Program-made: the position numbers and the translations under genes
Assembly (NCBI GenBank): GCA_026120035.1
Contig: JALRME010000006.1
Coordinates: 1-64,000, forward strand
Direction: 5' to 3'
Length of the DNA stretch: 64,000 nucleotides
Origin: Coleophoma eucalyptorum
Lineage: Eukaryota > Ascomycota > Leotiomycetes > Helotiales > Dermateaceae
Shown here: positions 44,968-58,100 of the stretch, in pieces
Layout: the number at the start of each line of letters is the position of its first letter
How positions within the stretch are numbered: the stretch's first letter is position 1
Notes under the pieces: model-generated
Database searches by the model: none
What the model saw: only the letters and a program-made list of their open reading frames with translations
Told to the model about the DNA's origin: nothing

Positions 44968-45786
44968 CTATTGCTTCAGCCTCGCGTCGACGAGCCGCTC
45001 GACCATCTTTGATAGGATTGCAATTTCTCCCCCACCGGTGGTCTGGTTGAAATAGCCCTCCACAGCCTTCTCGACATATTTGCCAACCTAAAGACGTAAA
45101 AGTAAGTAGAATGCTTTAGATAAGGTCGATAACGGGGAGGTGCTGCAGTCATTCTCACCTGGTCGACCTCCACATTCACATCATCTCCGACCTTCTTCGA
45201 CGCTGTGATGACTTTCTCTTGCGTGTACGAGATTAGCATAACCTCCCACCAGCTCTCCACGTCATCCACCCTGGTTACCGTGAGGCTAGCACCGTCTAGA
45301 GTCACGTAACCCTTCTCGACAATATATCTCAGCACATTCTTATCTCGAGGTTGGAAGCGGAAAGTCAGCGCATTTCCATCCGGTTCGATCTTTGCTATGG
45401 TTGCAACTGTATCCACGTGTCCCTGGACAAAATGCCCGCCCATCCGCGTGCTTGCAGATACTGCGCGCTCGAGGTTGACCTTGCTATCTTGCTTGAGCGA
45501 CCCTAGGTTCGTTCTTCGTAGGGTTTCGGGCGCGACGCCGACTTTGAAGGAGTCCTTGTCGAAGGCTGTCACAGTGAGACAAGTGCCATTGACACTAATG
45601 CTATCTCCTAGATGAACATCGGTGAGGATCTCAGAAGCTTGGGAGATGGTGAGAGTGGTGCCGCCGTCCGAATCTTGGGGATTGAGCTCGGAGACAACTG
45701 CAGACTTATTAGCAATGCGCAAGCCTTTGTGAAGCTTGTTATCTTGGATGTGTACCTCCTATAATCTCAACAATGCCGGTGAACAT
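44968..45786 (-). CDS. Riboflavin synthase (alpha type)
   Basis: Dismutates two 6,7-dimethyl-8-ribityllumazine molecules to riboflavin, the last step of vitamin B2 synthesis (yeast RIB5). Three exons on the minus strand: 45786-45756, 45697-45159 and 45087-44968; 229 residues. The first exon encodes the conserved N-terminus MFTGIVEIIG, and splicing gives VVSELNPQDSDGG. Two similar lumazine-binding barrels are visible: LGDSISVNGTCLTV with GVAPETLRRTNLG, and VEKGYVTLDGASLTV later, with GHFVQGHVDTVA between. The last exon supplies GKYVEKAVEGYF and a C-terminal helix. Cytosolic trimer in the known family. Complete. Confidence 0.95.
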
Positions 45787-46854
45787 AGCTAAAAATGTTT
45801 CTATTCGTAAGGTCTATGGCTGGTTGGAAATCCATCTATTGAAAAGAGTCACCCTCACCCCTCCACCAGCTCCGGAAGCGGCGCGGATTTTTTCCGGACC
45901 AGGTGTCCCCCATCCTATAGAATATACCTATGTCACGCATTAGTCGTGCCAGGTCAACTTTGTTCCAACGACAATCTATATTGTTAAGCTTCTATTTTTC
46001 TCACAACAACCATCTCCCATGCTTGAGAATTACGACCTAGCCGTCCAAGCACAAATAGCCGCAAATAGAAGCAATCGAGATTGCCGAAGATATACTTCTC
46101 AAAGCGCGCCGCGCCCTACCATATATTTTCTTAGGTGTAAATCAGCTTCGACGTCGCATGTCAAATTCGGCAACATTCTGTGCTATTACTTTAGCAAAAA
46201 ACAGCTTTAGCAAAGCCAGCATGGATAAATCTAGTTAGCTTCGTACTAGAGTAATTTTATAACCCATCGATAAAGTTTGACGCTATAGTCGATTCGCAAC
46301 AACATCTAACCATTCCTAATAGATGCGGGGTATCCCACAAGCTTGAACAGTTTAACTACTTTGAACAGAGAAAGTTCGAGCGAACAAGCATGATGAACTT
46401 AAATCAGGGAATAGAGTGGCAAGACAAAATGTTTCATAAGGACACCGGTCACATGAACTCATTTTAAACCCTACCTGAGTTGGGCGAGTGAAATCCTATG
46501 AGCTGGATTTGAGGTACTGTTTACCATGGGAAATGCTTCTTATTAGCCTGCACTATTGCACTGGCTAAACTTACAGTCTCAAAGTTACCAAGTTACCTCA
46601 AAAGCTCTCTTTGGAATCGCCCGTGCTCTTTCCATTGCTGTCTGAGTAGCATAAATTATACCTTTTTAATTCTTAACGGCTCTTTGCTTCTGCTTTTGTA
46701 TCATATTGTAAGTCTACATGCTTCCGTATGCTACTCGGCCACACAAAGCACAAGGTAAGTATCTCGACAGGGCTACAGCCCTCTCGGCGGAGATGAAATG
46801 GTTGAGAAGCCATGCATCAGAGGTCTATTGTATAAATAAACGATGCTTTATGAG
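45787..46854. other. Intergenic region
   Basis: Promoter of riboflavin synthase and then AT-rich sequence with only short frames. No RNA gene seen. Confidence 0.5.
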
Positions 46855-47561
46855 TTATATATTTATAAATCTGATATCCATTCGTGCCTCTAGACCCAGT
46901 GTGCTCTCTTGTTTTTGCTCTTTGCCTCCTTTCCTCGTTTGTTGAAGCCTTGCCTGCACAGCTTTCTTGTCCGCTAGAATCTTCTCCGCTTTCTCTTTCT
47001 GATCATCTTTTATGTAGTGCTCTGATATTTCACGCCTTTCAATGTGCTCTTTGCATCTTTTCGCCGTTCGGGAGTCCCCCTTGTCCTTGCCAACTCCATC
47101 CCCACTGTCGATTAAGGCAATCCCACTCTCCCGTTTTCTAAGTTCTGGCAAAAACCCTTCTTCACCACGTCCTCCGCCAGTACTCGCATGTTCACAGTGA
47201 CCACGCGGTCTCTGGTATGCTCTGGTACACTGGAGCAGTTTCCCTACCACTTGAGCACGTCCCGCCTCTAACGCAATAGTCTTTGTAACATCCATCGACC
47301 TCGTCGCTTTCATATGTTGTATCGCCGTGTGAAAAGCAGCTTGTGCAATGTGCATATCCATAGTTAGGCTTGACAGCGCCTCATCCTTCACAGCTATAAA
47401 AAGTCCTAATGCTGGTGCAAAGTCTCCTTCTCTTTAATCAGTTCGAGAAATTTTAGAACATCAGAGATGGGATTTGAACCCGCGATCAAACTTTGTGCCC
47501 GTTGTATTCTCTCTTCAATACCTAAAGCTTTATGATTATCATCTAAAGCACTATAAGTCAT
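46855..47561 (-). pseudogene. Unrecognised gene in two frames, likely frameshifted
   Basis: On the minus strand an ATG at 47561 opens a 51-codon frame (MTYSALDDNH, RAQSLIAGSNPISDVLKFLE) that stops at 47406. Another frame, open from about 47424 to 46855, continues in coding-like style with APALGLFIAVKDEALSS and AAFHTAIQHMKATRSMDV, then a Lys/Glu-rich tail (KDDQKEKAEKILADKKA). The frames overlap in a purine run, so a single-base indel would join them. A second reading is an intron from a weak donor in GCGG|GTTCAA to ATAG|CTGTG, which removes the segment between. I do not know the family; helical, charged sequence only. It could be a broken gene, a sequencing error or a spliced gene. Confidence 0.45.
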
Positions 47562-49164
47562 CAGCTAGTTAGGTATGGGCGTAAAGATTACTTCAACCTG
47601 GTCACTCTCACTCTCCATCGTTTGAGGTATGTCGAATGAGTCCATTTTGCTTCAGCTTTTGAAGAGAACTTCTGTTGATCTAATGCCCTAATGGGCTCTG
47701 CGAAGGTGGAATATAAAACTAAATGACTTGATAAGCATCAAGTCCAAAATTTTTGGGTGGTCTGACGGCGTGTGGGCTCGAGAGTTGAAGAGAGCCTAAA
47801 GTCTCAAGGAGCTAAAAGCGCTCTGTGATGTAAATAGGTTATTTTTTAAGTAAAGGATGTAACAAGAAGAGCTCCTATGAAGACTTCAGGATAATTACGA
47901 CGTATGACCGGAAGGCGACGAATGTAACGAAATGATACCATCCAGACTTTCAAATAGTGCTAAATATTGATAAAACAAGGCAAAACGGGGAAGAGATGAC
48001 AATTTATACGAGAAAGTAGGACGGCTCTTGCGGATTAATACATGACCATTTGGTTTTCTATTGAGTTGCAAGTCTTCGGGTTAAGTTACATTTTTGAGCA
48101 GGTGATCATGATAGCAATATATGTACCAGGTAATATAGAAGGCGTGGTAGGAGAGATCGTGTTTTTGTCAGTACTCGAAACAGTAATCAAAAGCTACTTT
48201 CCCGGATTTGGTGATATGTACTCAAAGCGTGCATATAGTATTGTGTTTGGCCGAGGCTAGTGTTGGTTTACCTCTTATTCCAACAGTATGATGACAGGTC
48301 AAAAATGAGGTAAAAATGTAGATGAATCTTCTAAGTGAGTGTGATGGAGGTCTTATAAATACCCCTCCTATTTGTACTACAAACAGAATAAGTACCGATT
48401 CGACCTCCGTAGTAATACGTAATTACAAACAGGTGTACAAACGAGACCTAATAACGATATTCCAACAGCTATATTAGATAGACTGATCTTAGAAATTAAT
48501 ACAATGAGGTATATTCTGTTTTCAAAGACTCTAAATCAAAATTGTAGTATACGTTATGTTTCATCGAGATCGCAAATCTCTAATAGATTTAAAACTCACG
48601 TAAGACTCATTATGTATTTATGCTTCTATTCTACGCATATGTTTTTACCCCTCTTTTACTTCCAAACAATGTTAATTTATATTATAGACTCTCGAAACTT
48701 TTAAATCACGCTCCTGGCGTTGAAATAAAAGGACAGTCTATGCGGCTGGGAGGAAATTTGGCATGATGGTACTAGCAGCCATCCTCGCCACAAGCTTCTT
48801 AGTGAGCCCAAGACATTGTAACATACTTTGTATGATTAGTTATATGACCTCTTGCACGGTGTCTTGTCTAACCTGAAACCTGAACGTTACAGAAGAGTGG
48901 GCTAAAAAAAAACTAAGGCTGTTTGTCAATTGACAGTAAGTCTTTTCAGTGGAGTGAGCTTTTGATACAATTTTGATCAGTTCAAAACAGAAAGAAATGC
49001 AAATGGCATACCTAGTTATACAATAATTTTAGCATTATTTCAACTCATGAGGTCCCTTAAAATAATCTGGAATTCCAACCACAGGGTATCGGAGAGTGGC
49101 GGTCACTCCAGCAAAGCTCAAACACAACTTGGTTATTGATAATTAAATACTATTAAGATTAGGA
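47562..49164. other. AT-rich region, nothing recognised
   Basis: 1.6 kb, markedly AT-rich from about 48.0 to 49.1 kb. Frames of up to 72 codons (for example 48042-48260) are low in information. It may be decayed repeat DNA, but no element ends or terminal repeats are seen. Confidence 0.45.
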
Positions 49165-50979
49165 TTATGTATAGCACCACTTTTTTTCCACCCATTTAGA
49201 CAGAGTCAGCGAACGCATATCAACAGCTCTCCAAAAAAGGTCTGCGATCCATATAACAACCGGAAGCAGGATGACAAATGACAAACACCACCCAAGCTCA
49301 TATTTAAAATCGGTGTCATTGCCAATCAATCCCCAGAAGGTCTGGACCAGGCAATGTCCTAACGATTCAACAATAAAGAAATGTACTAGGTAGAGGGAAA
49401 AGGAGATCTTGCCAAGATATTGTGCAAACTCGTTTGTGAAGATGGCTTGAAGTGGCTTGGAACATCCAACACTCCATATAAGCAGGATGGACCCCATGAT
49501 GTGCCAGAAACGGAAATCATGTCGGATAAGAGGATTGAGTACGCTAAGTAGCATGTACCCGGGCGTTACGTCGGCGCGTTTATCTGGCGACGACAGTAGA
49601 AACAGAGCCATGATGAATATGCCTGACCATTTAATAGCCGAGAGGATAGCATTCTTGTTGCTCTTGAAACGAGCTCCCAGCAATTGATCGTCGGCAGTTT
49701 CCTGGCGGATCTGATTAAGTTCTGCCAGAATAATTCCTGAGATGAAGCAAAAGAGCTCCCATAACCCGGTACGGACACAATGGTAACTCATTACAGCCAG
49801 GATCAAGAAGCGCACATAAACCTTCGTTCGGCAAAGTGCGAGGATCAGGAGGAAGAGAACAAAAGAACCTTTCAGCTCCACAAGAATTGTCCATGTTTGC
49901 GGCCCGTAGTTATTCCATTCAAAATCATACGATGGATTCAAGAAGTCCATGCCTTTTGCAGTCATTGACAACCAGTTCCAAAACTGCTCAATGAATGTCG
50001 GGAAGCGGTAGGGTAATCCGGCATTGTATTTACGAAAAAACTCGTAGATACCAAGTCGAAGGAGGACAACTGGAATGGCGGTGGAGATGACCATTGGGCT
50101 TAGTAGACGGATGGAGCGTCTAAAAGCTGCTGATGAAAGGGACACGAAGAGTCGATCCCATTCTCGTTCTCGGAGTAGCGATATAGGTTTATAGGAAAGT
50201 GCAAATCCTGATATCACAAAAAAGGCACTGACCATAGCCTGTCCAGAGTAGACAAGCCGTATTATTGGAAGCTTCACGATTGAGAAGTTGACAAGTCCTT
50301 CCGCTGTTGCTGATAGAGTTCCATCGTCCTCAAAGCCTGGTGCTCCGAAGCCATAAGGCAAACGACTGTGGAAAGGCTCGGCGAAATGGTATATAAAGAC
50401 AAAGAATGAAGCGAAGCCCCGAAACCCATCAACCCAAGAGGTTGTGTGGATTCTTGTTGCTTTATTTGGAGTTCCCGAAAAGAAAGGATGAACAAAACTA
50501 GGCAGGAGAGGAATGAGCAAGAAGAAAATCTTCCATAAACGATCGACGAAGGCAGGAGACACTGCTATCGGCTCTGCTACTGGCTCTGGTTTCTCGTCGA
50601 CAATGTACTCGAATGAAGCTTCGCAGGTAGGAGTCCATGCATCAACCGCAGAAAGGAATGGCCGCGATTGAGTAGTTTCTATATCTTGCGCACGAAATTC
50701 AGAAGGCGAGCTTGGAGCGAAAGGATTAAGTTTTCGAACGCATCTCGTCAGGACTTGGGATGCGGCCATCTTGATACGCGTCGCGGCGAACATGAACTCG
50801 GGCTCCAGGCGGACAGCTGCCGATCCATCGTACTTGCGACGCAAGACCTTATGTATATATTTAATCAAGACCGGACCGGGCCTGATAGTGCTGAACTTCT
50901 GCCTAGCCGAGATGATTCTTGTCGTATTCGCGAGTGGAATGCCTGCATGCTCTGCCTGAATTGCTACAGTGCGGGACAT
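49165..50979 (-). CDS. Acyltransferase-3 family membrane protein
   Basis: Single exon, 604 residues. The acyltransferase-3 (OafA/NodX-like) domain spans about 180-590: the family's start motif is WVDGFRGFASFFVFIYHF (182-199) with the conserved basic/acidic pair and His198. Then come RLVYSGQAMVSAFFVISGFALSY, RRSIRLLSP and near the end GKISFSLYLVHF. About ten hydrophobic helices. These enzymes move acyl groups onto sugars, lipids or small molecules at a membrane; the substrate here is unknown. The first 140 residues are unusual for the family and could be shorter if ATG codons downstream (Met63 or Met71) are used. Divergent from the alpha-glucan synthase over 1.15 kb. Confidence 0.88.
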   Translation of the reverse strand: MSRTVAIQAEHAGIPLANTTRIISARQKFSTIRPGPVLIKYIHKVLRRKYDGSAAVRLEPEFMFAATRIKMAASQVLTRCVRKLNPFAPSSPSEFRAQDIETTQSRPFLSAVDAWTPTCEASFEYIVDEKPEPVAEPIAVSPAFVDRLWKIFFLLIPLLPSFVHPFFSGTPNKATRIHTTSWVDGFRGFASFFVFIYHFAEPFHSRLPYGFGAPGFEDDGTLSATAEGLVNFSIVKLPIIRLVYSGQAMVSAFFVISGFALSYKPISLLREREWDRLFVSLSSAAFRRSIRLLSPMVISTAIPVVLLRLGIYEFFRKYNAGLPYRFPTFIEQFWNWLSMTAKGMDFLNPSYDFEWNNYGPQTWTILVELKGSFVLFLLILALCRTKVYVRFLILAVMSYHCVRTGLWELFCFISGIILAELNQIRQETADDQLLGARFKSNKNAILSAIKWSGIFIMALFLLSSPDKRADVTPGYMLLSVLNPLIRHDFRFWHIMGSILLIWSVGCSKPLQAIFTNEFAQYLGKISFSLYLVHFFIVESLGHCLVQTFWGLIGNDTDFKYELGWCLSFVILLPVVIWIADLFWRAVDMRSLTLSKWVEKKWCYT

Positions 50980-52131
50980 TTGTCGATACGCAAAGACCCA
51001 GGGTCAATTGGCGGCGGCGAGCCTCATTTCTTCGAGCTTCAAGACCAGCGAGTTATCGTATCCCGAGTATGCACCGGCGCGGCGGCGGGAACTAGCTCAG
51101 ACGACGTTGCGGCGGCACATGGCATGGCGCCACTAAAGCATCACCGTTTCTCTAGTTCTAACGGTCCTTGCGGCATTGTCGCCTTTCACTTACCACTCAG
51201 ACCTAAGCCAGACCAAACTCTCCCGTATCGCTTAACTTTGAGGGCAAGAGTGCAAATCTCCATGACTTAGACGTGCGCTCATTGGTGCTTTCTTGAAGCG
51301 ATGAAGCGATGAGGCCTTCTTCTTCTCCCACCCAACTAAGCGAGGATCGGAGATTGTGCCCTTTTGTGTTGCGGCTGCAGCACAGCATCTCTTTTTCTTC
51401 TGTGGCCGTGGGTCTGCGATCTTCTCCTCGGTCTGCTCTCATTCGCTCTAGATCATATGCCCTTGTTGCAGCTGTGCCCTTTTTGTCCCCCAATCCGAGC
51501 CATGCACCTGCGGGACTTCTTCTCCTCATCGTCGGAGCCAGCAATAGGGGGGATTTCTACCTGACATATCACTTGAGTTGGTAGGCAAAATCTCGGGGCA
51601 AAGCTAGGTCGGCGGTGAGGCCCCCTATCTGGGTGCGTTCGTACTGTACTGCCAATATTTGGTTTGGGCGAGTATGGTGATCGGCTTCGGCTAAATGGAA
51701 ATGGCATGGGATCTGGTGCAATTTCTTAAGCTTAATCTTAATCATACTCTGAGCCCTACTGATCTTGCCTTGGCAGCTAAACCCTCATTGACCACATGTG
51801 CTTCATAGACAACCACTACAGGGGTGTGGTCTGGTATTCTGGTATGGCGTTGAGAACACGCCGCCCGCAGGTCCCGGGTGATAAACAAGCAGGATGGGCG
51901 CCTCAAGTATCGGGATCCACTCACAGGAGCCCAGAACGAGAGCCGACCCTTGACTTCACTTCCATGGTGCAGAGGTGCCTGGCATACGGTCAGGGGTATG
52001 GTTGTGAGCTGGCTAAACCTCTATCATTGCTTCTTTTCCAGACCTTCTATATACATTTTGGACCGTTATGAAAGCATATGCCATACTTACTTGCTGAGTC
52101 TCTTCCTTACTTGTGAGGTTCTACACAGCCA
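50980..52131. promoter_or_regulatory. Divergent upstream region: acyltransferase and alpha-glucan synthase
   Basis: 1152 bp separating two divergent start codons. A TATATA at 52048-52053 lies 79 bp before the synthase ATG and is the best core-promoter candidate for it. Open frames here (for example 51878-52168) are short or overlap the promoter. Confidence 0.45.
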
Positions 52132-55100
52132 ATGGCATTGTGCTCATACCCGCTGCTACTATGGCTAGCTTTCCTCTGCTCCTCGACTTTGGGGTTGATC
52201 TACCATCCGGATTACCTGGATCACAATCTTAACCAAAACGAAACTGCCACTAATGCTTTGGACTACTGGGGCTCTTGGACTGATCATGAATTTCATCCAT
52301 CCCCAAAGAATTGGCGTATGCCAATATACACGCTCTTCCTCGATAAGTTTGTGAATGGAGATCCAGCTAACGACAATTCAAATGGCACGGTCTTTGAACA
52401 GGATGTCACGGGAACACAGCTTCGACATGGCGGAGACATAGATGGTTTGGTCGACGGTTTGGATTATTTACATGGTTGCTTCCATTATCTTGTTACTTGC
52501 TGGGCCTTACTAACCACATGTCACAGGCATGGGCATTCGAGTATGACTGAACCTTTTCTACCTCAATTTTTTTTGCTTTCGGAAATTTCCAACTTTTCAG
52601 TCACAGTCCCGAGAAGTTCCGTGATGCACTTCTACATTGTCTTTCCTCTAACACTGGTTGCCACTTCTACAGTCTCAGCAAAATTTATGTTACTGTCTAA
52701 CAACTGACACATGTAAAAGGTTATCTACATTGCAGGAACACCATACATAAACCAGCCTTCCGGTGCAGACGGATACTCCGTGAGAAATTCCCCTTACTTA
52801 CTACGATACACGTTTAATACTGATATTTTCACGCTTAGCCTTTAGATTTTACCCTGCTTGATCCACATTTCGGAACCATTCATCAATGGAGAAATGCAAT
52901 CGAGGAGATCCACCGGCGGGGAATGTACATACTCCTCGACACCACCGTCTCAACGTAAGCCCATAGTAAGTCTTATGCATATGTAAACACCAATTAATAG
53001 ATATTAGTATGGGAGACTTGATTGGATTTGAAGGTCATCTAACGGATCATGCACCACTATCTGTGAAAGGGTACTCTGCAATCTGGAAAACTGATCGGCG
53101 GTATCTAGACTTCGACATTGGCCATGAATTCAATGGTACATGTCATTATCCTCAGTACTATAATGAGTCAGGGAATGCTGAGCCTGAGTCACTGTCTAAA
53201 ATGCTTGATGGGAAGTGTTATGATGGGTGTGTGACTCTTATGCCTACTTTACCATTCTTAGGGCTAACTTACCTCTTTCCTTGTTCAGAGACTTTAATCA
53301 ACATGGATCAACTCCAGCATTTGACCAAGTTCCTGACTGGCAACGTGCTATAACAAACTTTGGGTCCGTTCAGGACAGGTTGAAAGAATGGAAACCAGAT
53401 GTTTTAGCAAAAATTCAGAACTTTGCATGTATCACTATCAACATGCTTGATATAGGTCAGTGATGCTAGAAATATCTGTGTGATTAGGAGGGTAAAATGT
53501 GCGACTTACATGTTTTGCAGATGGTTTCCGGATTGATAAAGCAACACAACTATCAGTTTATGGCCAGAGCGAGTGGTCAGACTCCGTCCGACAATGTGCA
53601 AGAGATATAGGCAAAGAGAATTTCTTTATACCTGGAGAAATCACAGGAGGTGACTCCTATGGTTCTGTCTTCATTGGAAGGGGACGAACGCCTGATAACT
53701 ATCTCCCAAGTTTCGATGCTGGGCTGTCTCTGTCACATGAAAATGATTCTGAATATTTTATTAGGCCCGATGGTAAACAGGCACTGGATTCAGCTGCCTT
53801 CCATTATTCTTTCTACAGGAGGCTGTGCAAATTTTTTGGCTTGGTCGAGGCTGATTTTACTCGGGAATGGGATCTCGACATGGAGTTTGTCGACATGTGG
53901 AATTCCATGGTCATCAGTAATGATTTTGGAAATGCGAACACAGGAGAATTTGATCCACGCCACCTATGGGGCGTTGATAACCAAGATCTCTTCCGCTGGC
54001 CAGCAATCGTGGAAGGTCTTCCTAAACAGGTAATATTCCCTTTAATGTTACAATAGAATAGTTAGCTGACACCATCCTAGCTCGTTGGACAGTTTCTAGC
54101 AGCATTGGTTATGCCTGGTGCACCTGTTATTCTTTGGGGCGATGAGCAGGCTTTCTATGTCCTTGACAATACAGATTCGAATTATCCTTTTGGTCGTCAA
54201 GCAATGTCGTCTGCCGTTGCCTGGCAATTACACGGCTGCTATACTATTGGCGTGGACATATATTATGATTTCCCACTAGAGAAAACCTTGAATGGATGTC
54301 AAGATGACTGGAATATCCTTGACCATCGCGACCCAACAGCTGCACCTCGCCTTATCCTGAAGGACATGTTTAGTAGTAAGTACACAAAACTTCATTTTCT
54401 CCGTTTATTAACAAATCCTTTTTTAGGAAGAGAACAATATCCAGCACTGAAAGATGGATTCGACCTTACCATGCTCTCAAGCCACACCCACTCTATTTAC
54501 TGGTCAGGTAACAATGGCTCTCGAACCGACAGGGGTTTATGGTCCGTCAAACGTGGATCAACAGTCGGACAACATCATCACCCAATCTGGCTGCTTTATT
54601 CGAACGAAAACACAACTATCACATACAACATAGGGTGCGATCTCGAAAGCTCTATCAGAGCGCCTTTTCCAGAAGATACAATTGTTAAATCACTCTTCTA
54701 TCCCTTCGAAGAGCATGTTGTCGAAGCATCCACTGCATCAAATGGTGTATACGAGCATGGATGCGTTCCTTCTATCACTATTCCTCCGTATGGTTATGCA
54801 GCATTTGTTTCGAAGAAACAATTTGTAGAACTGCCACCAGCAATAACCCACTTCTCACCTGGACATGACGCTAGAATTCTTTCAAAATCTGGCAATGGAG
54901 AGCCTCAATCCATGGAAATAATGTTCACCTTCACTTCTGTCATGAATTGCACGTCTGTCTTAGACTCTATTTCGATTATTTCAACAACAGACTCCAAGCA
55001 GCAGCCAATCTTAGATAAACAGAGCGTTCGCTGCTCTCTCCAAGACAAATCAGAAACCGAGCTGGTTGCTCAACGGCCAGGTATCTTCACATTCAAGGCA

Positions 55101-58100
55101 ATGTTGACCAATGTCTTCGAGGGTATTCATCGAGTCACTGTTAAAAATGCGACTGCGGTGGATGCCAAATCCTCGATGGGAACAACAGACCATTTCCTGT
55201 TCCGTTTAGGTCAGCAGGACAACCCAATTGTATTTCCGATGCAAGCAAATTATTCATTGTCCCTTCTTCAGGAAGATGATCGTAGATCATTGATCATTGA
55301 GCATACAGCTCCTGGCAGCGATTCTTTCCGTTATTCGTTTGACTTTGGACTTACGTATTCCGATTGGGAGGTATACACAGGCGCAAAGACAAGTGTCAAT
55401 ACGTTAAATTTACCACAAGGACGATCAAGCTGGGGCGGACAGCACGTAATCGTTCAGTACTTCACTAAGCTTGGTGGCTCTAGTAGTCATGTCCAACATT
55501 CTGATCTGGAGCTTTCTTCCGACATACCAGTTGCTAGAAGATTTCCGACTCTTTTTGTTCATGGCAATTTCAACAAATTTGGGTATGATACTGGGATTGA
55601 CAATAGCATGACACGAAATTCGGACGGCTTATGGACATATCATCATATGGACGAATGGCCAGCTAACTTTGCTCTTAACATATGTAAGCATTAAATTCTG
55701 ACCTAATGGTTCTAATTGACGTCAGTTTCTAGGGGGGAGCAGCAAAACTGGCAAGCCAAATAATTCATTTGTATATGGAGACCTTGATGAGGATGGTGTC
55801 CTAGATCGTATTCCACCGTATTGGTTTACCGAAAACAATATCAAGGTCCCTAGTGGCCCAGAAGCACCTTTCTTATCCTGGAGGATTGCTGTCAATGATG
55901 CTACTCTCAAATATGAACTCATTCCAGTCGGATCGCAGTCTTTCCAGAAGTTTGTGTTTTGGATGTTGGTATGCCTACCAATACTCACAGCTCTGCTTGC
56001 TGTGCGGGCTTTCCATTCACATTTTTACCGGGTAAGTCTTCAGTCGTTGAGATACTTTCTTTCTTCATTTGTTCTCTATTAATGCCATAATATAGGTTGT
56101 GGAAGTTGGCGCTTCTATTTCTGCAGAAATCCGTGCCGATATGCTCATGAGCGTTCGTTCTATAAATACTCAAGTGAACAGCCTACTGTCGCGCCGGCGC
56201 TCTCGGAAAGACTCTATGATAAATCATGAGCTAGAAGACTTGATCAACGATGAAGAAGATTTTTCGAGGCGGACCACGGTGCTATTAGCTACTTTAGAAT
56301 ACTCAATTCCATCCTGTAGGTCAGCTCGCACTCTGTGCTGGTGTTGCTAACATGTCTAGGGAAAATTGAGGTGAAGATAGGGTATGTCGAAGTTTCTTGC
56401 ATTCTTGAGCGATGCTAATTAATAAAGTGGTCTTGGTGTCATGGCACATCTAATGGGCCAAAATTTAGAGTCTTGCAACTTGATTTGGGGTAAGATTACA
56501 GTTGTGAAATTTTGATGTTACTAATACTAATTAATATATGCTAGTTGTTCCTTGCCTTGGTGGCATAAATTACCCGCAAGCAGAGACACTACAAACTATT
56601 GAGATTATAGCAAAAGCCAAGCACTATTCTATAGATGCGTACCGCTATGTTCAGGGCAACGGTGTGACATACATACTATTAGATGCACCAATCTTCCGTG
56701 GGCAGACGAAAGCGCAACCGTATCCAGGTTAGCCGCCCATTTCCTGCTTTCTCAAAGTTCACCATATCTAACAGCTTCCCAGATCGTGATGATGACCTTA
56801 AAAGCGCAATTTTTTATTCTGCTTGGAATCAAGCAACTGCCGAAGTCATGAGAAGGTTTCCTGTTGATGTGTATCACGCAAATGACTTTCATGGAGCATT
56901 GTAAGGTTACCAGATGCAATTCAAGAGCGCTTTTTAACGAGATTCTAGAGCACCGATCTACCTCCTCCCCGAAGTTGTTCCAGTCTGCTTATCACTGCAC
57001 AATGCTGAATTCCAAGGTAAATGGCCTTTACGGACTGAAACGGAAGTCGAGGAAATATGTTCCGTGTTCAATATTTCAAATGACATATGTTCTACGTATA
57101 TCCAGTTCGGAGATTCTTTCAACCTCCTTCACGCAGGCGCCTCTTACCTTCGTCTTCATCAGAGAGGATTCGGGGCTGTTGGAGTTTCAGAACTCTATGG
57201 AAAGAGAAGTCGAGCAAGATACCCTATTTTCTGGGGACTGAAAGACATTGGCGCCCTACCCAACCCCGATCCGTCCGACAGAGATGACTTGCCCATAAGT
57301 TCACAAACGAAGAAGATTGCTTCTGCTAATACCTCCGCTTCGAATGATGGGTTGACGGCAGATGATGATACCCCTCGAACTTCAGAGTTGGAATTCCGCT
57401 GCCTAAATGAAAGATGTTCACTAATGGTTTAATATCTAGGAAAACCAAACTTCAGAACTGGGCAGGACTCAAAATGGATGAATCTGTAGAGATTCTAGTC
57501 TTCGTTGGCCGCTGGTCAGCACAGAAGGGAATTGATCTCATCGCCGACATTGCTCCCAAGCTTCTGCAGAGGTACAACATACAAATCGTAGCTGTTGGTC
57601 CCATCGTGGATGTTTATGGCAAGTTTGCTGCCACTAAGTTTGTCAAACTGATGGAAAAATATCCTGGTCGGGTTTTCTCCAAGCCTGAGTTCATCTCCTT
57701 GCCTGCTTTTCTATTCAGGTGAGTAATTCTCACTATAAGTTTGAAGCGGTTGGCTTAACATTTTCATCAGTGGGGCGGATTTTGTTCTTATACCATCTCG
57801 AGATGAGCCTTTTGGTAAGTTGTGTCTCTGCTATAGAGAAATATACTAATAACATTAAGGACTGGTTGCTGTTGAGTTTGGTAGAAAGGGAATACTAGGG
57901 ATCGGTGGTATGTAGCATTATTTACCGACCTTTTTCTAGGGGTTGTTGCTAATAATCTCGAAGCCCGGGTTGGAGGATTAGGTCAAATGCCAGGATGGTA
58001 AGATATTAATCCCGTAAGCCAAATGGTTTAAGTTAACTTTGATAGGTGGTATACTGTGGAAAGTGCATCGACAGAGCATCTGACCGAACAATTCGAAGCG

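Noticed and set aside
47465..47500. tRNA-like GGATTTGAACCC box
   Set aside because: It resembles a T-arm on the minus strand, but the stem does not pair and no anticodon or acceptor arm fits. It lies inside a coding-like frame.
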